Source of the DNA: Amylostereum areolatum
Lineage: Eukaryota; Basidiomycota; Agaricomycetes; Russulales; Stereaceae
Length of the DNA stretch: 64,000 nucleotides
Reading direction: 5' to 3'
Assembly: GCA_012932865.1 (NCBI GenBank)
Contig: SAXG01000047.1
Coordinates: 186,001-250,000, forward strand
Under the pieces are notes generated by a model, which searched no databases, was not told where the DNA came from, and worked only from the letters and a program-made list of their open reading frames with translations. This document shows positions 58,428-64,000 of this stretch, piece after piece; positions within the stretch are counted from its first letter, which is position 1, and the number at the start of each line of letters is the position of its first letter. Both the position numbers and the translations under genes were made by a program.

Positions 58428-58919
58428 TAGTAGTACTCAGGCCGTTTACGGCCTATATGGATGAGCTTTGTGTTTGTCTTATGTCTTATGTCACGTGACA
58501 CAAACGGGTTCCTTTATATTATTAAGGATATGTCTTATGTCACGTGACACAAACGGGTTCCTTTATATTATTAAGGATAGTAGTACTCAGGCCGTTTACG
58601 GCCTATATGGATGAGCTTTGTGTTTGTCTTATGTCTTATGTCACATGACACAAACGGGTTCCTTTATATTATTAAGGATACTCAGGCCGTTTACGGCCTA
58701 TATGGATGAGCTTTGTGTTTGTCTTATGTCTTATGTCACGTGACACAAACGGGTTCCTTTATATTATTAAGGATATGTCTTATGTCACGTGACACAAACG
58801 GGTTCCTTTATATTATTAAGGATAGTAGTACTCAGGCCGTTTACGGCCTATATGGATGAGCTTTGTGTTTGTCTTATGTCTTATGTCACGTGACACAAAC
58901 GGGTTCCTTTATATTATTA
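58428..58919 (+). repeat. Higher-order minisatellite
   Basis: Two modules alternate. A starts TACTCAGGCCGTTTACGG. B starts TATGTCACGTGACACAAA and ends TTATATTATTAAGGA, about 48 bp. Order is A B B A B A B B A B, i.e. a five-module block present twice. B carries the palindrome TGTCACGTGACA; one B (58637) reads CACATGAC. Confidence 0.85.
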
Positions 58920-59332
58920 TATACTAGCATAGACCCGTGCATTGCACTCATTCAAGTAGCAAGGCTGTGGTGATTGTATTCAAATAAGCAACAAATAAGC
59001 ATAACTAAGTACTAAGCATGAAGTGTAGAAGATTCAACTCGCAGTCCAATAGTAGGGAAACTGTAGCCGGGATGCCTACTGTACGCGGCCGACGTTAGGC
59101 AACGTCCCCTGTCCCCGGGGGTCGGTTGCGGTTGCCTAATTTGCGGGTTGTCTCCTGTCCCCGAGGCTGAGTTGCTTTCCGCTTACCCATGCTTAATTTT
59201 CGCAAAAGAAAGGTCAAAAACCCTCAAGAATACGTCACCAGCGGCACCAAGTACGAAATCGACATGAGGTTCGCTCATATTGTATTTTGTTTTCTACAAA
59301 CCGCCGCAGCGCTGCCAGCCTCATGAGCTAAT
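58920..59332. other. Repeat-derived spacer
   Basis: About 410 bp between the minisatellite and the MULE-like MITE, including the second ACTAGC...CCCGTGC hairpin-type sequence and a repeated CCCC(T)GTCCCCGGGG-like stretch (59105, 59155). No gene. Confidence 0.4.
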
Positions 59333-59844
59333 AGGACCCCTGAAATTCCCTATAGAGCATTCATCCCAGGGTGACCTGTTTTCGGTGGTGCGCTGGGACA
59401 GAATTTGGGCCATTTTCGGTGATTTACATGATAGATTTTTTCAAGTCAGCCGTTTTCAGTGGTTCTTAGACTATACATATCTAAAAATAGTCTAATTTCC
59501 CACGCCTTCGGCGTCGAGGTTTCCAGAGCAGAACTCTCATTTTATGCACAAGCTTGCTATAACATGCCTAGTTTGCTTCCATAGACCCATGGGAAGCAAA
59601 ATATGCAAAATACTTGTGATTGGAACTGACAGATCCTCGGCGTGTTCAGATGCTTACCATTTTCGGTGGTGAAGATGGGACTTCGGACGGGCGGGTTCCT
59701 TTTCAGTGGTTCTTAGCTCCAACATGTCGGCCCTACGGGGCCCATTTTCGGTGGAGAGTACCATACATAGGTTCCCATAAGGCCCAAATTTTCGGTGGTC
59801 CGAGATGAATCATTTATAGGGAATTTCAGGGGTCCTGAGCTAAT
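59324..59844. repeat. 9-bp target duplication of the MULE-like MITE
   Basis: TGAGCTAAT at 59324-59332 and 59836-59844 flanks the inverted-repeat element. A 9-bp duplication is diagnostic of Mutator-like transposition. Confidence 0.7.
59333..59835. mobile_element. MULE-like MITE
   Basis: Perfect 21-bp terminal inverted repeats beginning GGACCCCTGAAATTCCC (59334-59354 and 59815-59835), and a 9-bp target duplication. The interior contains at least six TTTTCGGTGG or TTTTCAGTGG motifs in direct orientation, spread over ~400 bp. No protein frame. It must be moved by a transposase elsewhere. Confidence 0.75.
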
Positions 59845-62116
59845 CAGCACTCAGTGACAAATAAGGTGGTCAGTGTGCACAAAACCTTGTATTCATATAC
59901 AGATTCGTGTACAGTGTAATGGGCCAAAGCGTGAGGATGATCACTCGACGCTACATAGGACAGCTTTGGCCCTTTGGGAGAGCTCACTCACAAGAGGTTG
60001 CGTTGCCTAAAGTGGATGTCCCCCGTCCCCGAGGCCGGGTTGCCCTCCTCTACCCGCTCCCACGGTCATGTGACACCGGTTGCGAGTTGCCAAACTACAG
60101 CCGCCTACAGTAGAGGGGTTTGTGACGGTCCCAAATGCTCTCGCTCGTGTCGGGCTCTCTTGGCAATCTGCCATTTCGATAGCAGAGTGGGTTGTTCTGT
60201 TCCTTGAGGGTTCAGAGCTGGAGTCCTTGGGGGCGTAGGAAGCAAGTCGCCGAGGGCCGAGTAGGCCTGCGAATATGCAATGTCGATGAGGACATATCAC
60301 CTGTGATATGGATAACAAAAGGATCAGTAAAGCCTTTACTATCACATTGATTGATACTGTATGCACGTACCATCTATGAAAGCTCCGTTCGAGGCTTGCT
60401 GGTTGGTTGGGTTCTTGCATTATCGTGTCACCTGTCGTTGATTCGGACGTGGACGACACAATACAATGCTGTTGCGGACCTTCAGGATCCTGAGGATGTC
60501 GTTGTGCTCGCACTCAAGACCGGCGGTGGCCAATGGCGTCAGCCGAGGAAAGCTGTAGACAACAATATAGTAAGCAAGGACATTGATCAGTTTGTTAAGG
60601 TCAGTCATACCTGGACGGCCGTGTTCTCGTTCGCTTGCGAGGAGGTTGAATGGGCACTGTTTCTGGGGGCTGCATCTTGGACGGAATCAGTGGACCTGCG
60701 TTCCTGCTCGGTGCACCGTCCCAATGGCCAGCCAATGTCACCCCCAACTCGCATAGATTCTTCTGCACAAATAGTACATGTCAGTTCGTCTCGCAAGAGA
60801 GAAAGAAAATGCGCACATGATCCAGATGAACGCACCGAGATGCACTGGATGCAGATGACAGGGTGTGCTGTACTGTGTCGTGTCGGGTCGGGTCGTGTCG
60901 TACATCACTCGAGCTCGGGACCACCACGCCTCATCCGAGCACCGAGGAAATTTCCCGAAAAATCTCTAGATATATAAATAAATCCAATCAGGGGGGGTGG
61001 GAGCGACGCGGTCATCGTGACCGAAGCGACAAAACACGTCCATGTTGCTGCACAAACATTGCTTTGGAGGAAAATTGATTTGAATTTGTTTTCTGATATA
61101 CAAAGTAAAAGGTATAAGTAGGGCTGTGCCATGGAGGCTACTTTGACGCTAACGGCGGTGCGTAGAGGTGCCATAGAGAGTGGGAAGGTATGACGGTGGC
61201 CAAGTACGTGGTGGAGGTCAAGACGAAGAGCGACGCGGCGACCCGGCCGACGCGCAAGCCTAGGATGACGCAAGCAGCCACGTGCATTTGTCAACGCGAC
61301 TTGTCACGCGTCGCGTTACGATGACGTGGCTGTTGTCCCACAACCAATCAGAAAGCTCACTTGTCTCGCGGTTTGTGTCGTGACGTGACGCAGCGCTCCA
61401 CCGCGTCTCTCTTTGTATTAAAGGATTGGACATCGCATCCTCGGTGTGATCGTACTTAGGAGGCTGGACGACTTCACCGAACAAACTCTTCGGGACCATC
61501 CACGAATATAATTGTCTGTTTGTTAGGAAGAAATGCATTAGGAACGATCTAGCCTCGAAAAGGAGAGGATGACCGTAATACCTTTTGACCCGCGAGAAGG
61601 TTGAGCTCGCTCACCACCTTTCTTCACACACCCTGATCTCTTCGTGCACGAGGCCGTACGAGCTTGCCCCGAGGTCACAGGTGTATACCGCTGTCCTAGG
61701 CTGTCCTGATGAGCCCACGAGTTGTAGGTCCGTATAGGCGTTATCATCACCATGAGTTAGCCGCTTTTTGTCTGACGGTCGCCATCACGCCCAGGGCACG
61801 TAGGAGTTTAGACTGCTTATTATGTAGTCGGGGCTCTTCAGGAATGAATCAGGGCTTGTCGCACCATCTGCTGGTGCTTGAAAAGACAACGGTACGTTCT
61901 CCACCGCTTCACCACGCCGACCCCGCTCACGCCCTCCAGTAGCAACTCTCAACCGACATCCCTTCTTCGCGTGCACACGACTGAAGCTAGACGCCTCGAT
62001 TTGGCAACAAGTTGATACGCCACATAGTGGAACTGGACGAGCACCGTGCGTCGGCCAACACCGTTAGGCGTCGTGTGCGCTCACTTTTTTTTAATAGCTT
62101 CAGCCGCGCGTCAGTG
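59845..62116. other. Gene-poor region before the methyltransferase
   Basis: About 2.3 kb. Frames such as 60351-60977 (plus) and 60513-60007 (minus) lack motifs and are probably repeat-derived. A CCAAT box (61342), an imperfect palindrome (61278) and a CACGTG suggest promoter-type DNA. I found no RNA gene. Confidence 0.35.
61278..61329. promoter_or_regulatory. Imperfect palindrome with CACGTG and TGACGTGG
   Basis: Arms CCACGT...AACGCGAC and GTCGCGTT...ACGTGG face each other around a 9-nt centre. The left arm includes a CACGTG E-box, the right arm a CRE/ABRE-like TGACGTGG. A CCAAT box follows 13 bp later. Binding is inference. Confidence 0.35.
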
Positions 62117-63685
62117 ATGGCCTGGGTCCTTGAACAGGGTCCCCCATCGGATTCCGAAAATGACAACCCCTTCCTACCCAACGCACTCGCCCACATCGTC
62201 GAGCTCAACATTCCCGACAGCGACCTCGTATTCCCTCCCCGCGACCTCGCGAGCTACACCCATGTTCTCGCCCCGGGAACGGATCAGCAGAACGTCGTGG
62301 CCAACGCCACAGTCCGACCCACAACGCTCCGCGAGGCCGACGGGAGAGCAAGGGCGGTCGACGTCGACGATGGAGGCGAAGAAGACATGGACGTGGACGA
62401 CGCCGCGTCCGACACGTCCTCCAACCTGACCGAAATTGGCTCGCTCGAGTTTCCCGAATACTTCGAACAGCGCGGCGAACGCCTTTTCCATTCCCATGGT
62501 AGATCCAAGTATCCTTTCCCCGTCGACGGGCCTGAGTGTAAGGTCTGTACCCTCCCCTTCTCTTGTCCTGTTCTCCTGTCAATATGGCGCTGACCAGAGA
62601 CGCACGGGCACTGCAGCGCATGGACGCGATACATCGGATCCTTCTTCTGGCTGCTGGAAAGAATTATGAAGGACCGGTTGGTGAGGTCCTAGCGAACGAC
62701 GAGGGAGGGGAGAAGAAGGTGGTGGTCGATCTGTGCACGGGCACTGGCTCATGGTACGTCGCTCGCTCTACGGTCCAGTACTGCCTCCCTCATCGACGCT
62801 ACCCTGCAGGACGATGGAGATGGCGCAGGAATTTCCGCACGTTGAATTCCGCGGGCTCGACGTCGGTGCGTCTCCGTCCTTCCGTCCTGACCTGGCCTTT
62901 CCCCGCTGACCGACCTCCGCTCCAAAGTTCCCATCGCCACGCGTTACCCGCTCGAGAACGTCCGGTTCGAGATGGCGGACGTCAACCACGCCCTGCGCTT
63001 CCGCACGGCCTCGGTCGATCTCGTGCACGCGCGCATGACCTCCCTCGCCGTGCGTCCGCCCTTCACCCTCCTATCCACGCGTTCCTCGTCCCTCATGCAC
63101 GCTTGCCAACAGATCGAAGACCACCCCGCCCTCCTTCGCGAGGTCGCGCGCATCCTTCGTCCGGGCGGACTGTTCCTCTCCTGCGAATGGGTCGCGTGCC
63201 CCGCTTTGCACCCCGCGCACCCCCACCGCGCCCACCCAGACGCCTACATCCCCAACACGACGCGTCTCTCGCGCGAAGTCCTGCGTCTCCTGAAGTGCGT
63301 TCGTCCTCCTCCCCGCTCCCTTCCACACGCTCATCCTATCCTCGTCACCGCTGTCACGCGCAGCGGCGAACAAGCCTGCATCCCCGCTCTCATCCGGGAC
63401 ACCCGCGCCTTCACACCGCCCGTCGAAACCACGCGCGTGCTCCCCATCGGCAGACCGTTCGCCCCGCCGGGCAGCCCCCCGCCCTCCGACGGGCTCCAGC
63501 ATATCGGCGAGGCCATGCGGCTCGTCGCGCATGGGTTTGCCGCGAGCGTCGCGGCGGCGGCGGCGTCGAAGGGGCAGCGGGAGGGGGAGCGCGTCGCGGC
63601 GCTGGCGGAAGAGTACAAGCGGGAGATTGATGAGAAGTCGGGGCTGGTGGCGGTGTGGCGGACGGTGTGGGCGAGGAAGGTGTGA
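62117..63685 (+). CDS. SAM-dependent methyltransferase (LaeA/UMTA-like)
   Basis: Six exons: 62117-62546, 62600-62753, 62810-62865, 62928-63049, 63113-63294, 63364-63685, giving 421 residues. An acidic N-terminal extension of ~140 residues (Asp/Glu in the 85-105 range) precedes YPFPVD and RMDAIHRILLLAAGKN. The class I fold shows motif I VVVDLCTGTGSW, post-I FPHVEFRGLDV, the motif II region VDLVHARMTSLA, and motif III LLREVARILRPGGLFLSCEW. A cap-like C-terminal part follows. Related to the fungal UMTA/LaeA-like group whose targets are mostly unknown. The exon 1/2 joint is the weak point: I chose GTACCC and an acceptor AGAG| to keep frame, but GTCTGT plus another acceptor is possible. Confidence 0.82.
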
Positions 63686-64000
63686 GTGCTGTCGTCGCGT
63701 TTGGAGTGCGATGTACGGTACGAAGGGATGGACAATTGTGGTTTTCTTGGGCGTGGAAGGCGGGTGGTCCTCGGGCTGGAGAGGATGGTAGAGCACGTTC
63801 GGCGTGCGCTGTGGTTCACGATATGCTGTCTAATTCACGCATAACTTCAGTTCTCGCGTACCGAATTCTACCGTCATCGATCATCACCCAACCTCCGTTC
63901 ACTACCCCCATACTCGGATTCATCCAAGGGGCATGCGGACTAGAAATCCCGGCACGACCCCCCCCAGGATCCCGCAAATTGCCGGGATTCGAGCTCGATG
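63686..64000. other. 3' flank of the methyltransferase gene
   Basis: 315 bp with no gene. A GC-rich CCCCCCCAGGATCCCG stretch and the CCCGGCA/TGCCGGG inverted pair (63948-63991) are near the right edge. Confidence 0.35.

Noticed and set aside
60007..60977. 168- and 208-codon frames as genes
   Set aside because: Opposite-strand frames overlap, neither has motifs or splice support, and the region is repeat-derived.

Overview
The window looks like nuclear DNA of a basidiomycete fungus, most likely an Agaricomycete. Genes are split by many short introns (about 46-70 nt, GTNNGT...AG). The families also fit: a DUF6535 membrane protein, a NACHT-WD40 NLR-type protein, an Agaricomycete-style seven-helix family, and several F-box proteins. 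I see no bacterial signals, CRISPR array, tRNA or rRNA. Exon boundaries were read by eye and confirmed by phase and family motifs; I ran no searches.

Positions 1-31,300 are accessory. They start with a 3'-truncated DUF6535 gene (minus), a short poly(A)-tailed retroelement with a 17-bp target duplication, and a seven-exon NLR-type gene (2614-7383). Then come diverged tandem units. Each unit has a plus-strand membrane-protein gene or remnant, a seven-helix gene (13947, 23081, 28332), and poorly resolved minus-strand material that includes a decayed RPB9-like copy. An 11-bp palindromic bZIP-type site (GCTGASTCAGC) opens each of the three units, with a half-site at the right edge. A telomere-type AGGGTTAGGG lies 3' of the NLR and of each seven-helix gene. 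Two almost identical 1.12-kb hAT-derived elements inserted after the duplications; the empty site for the second survives in the first unit.

Positions 31,600-57,100 hold more conventional genes: a zinc-binding-type (MDR) reductase, three F-box paralogues sharing a 17-nt first exon, an unrecognised helical protein, a secreted aspartic protease, a DHA1-like MFS transporter, a La-type RNA-binding protein, and the complex III hinge protein QCR6, whose 3' end needs 2-nt and 4-nt micro-exons. Two near-identical CACTA-type elements sit 52-60 bp past the stop codons of two F-box genes. A 255-bp inverted-repeat element sits past the third.

Positions 57,100-62,100 are repeat-rich: a hairpin repeat, a GATA microsatellite, a higher-order minisatellite, and a MULE-like MITE with a 9-bp target duplication. 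A SAM-dependent methyltransferase gene closes the window. The genes do not form one pathway. The left third looks like a rapidly evolving self/non-self or membrane-signalling neighbourhood; the right half is housekeeping and secretion/transport.
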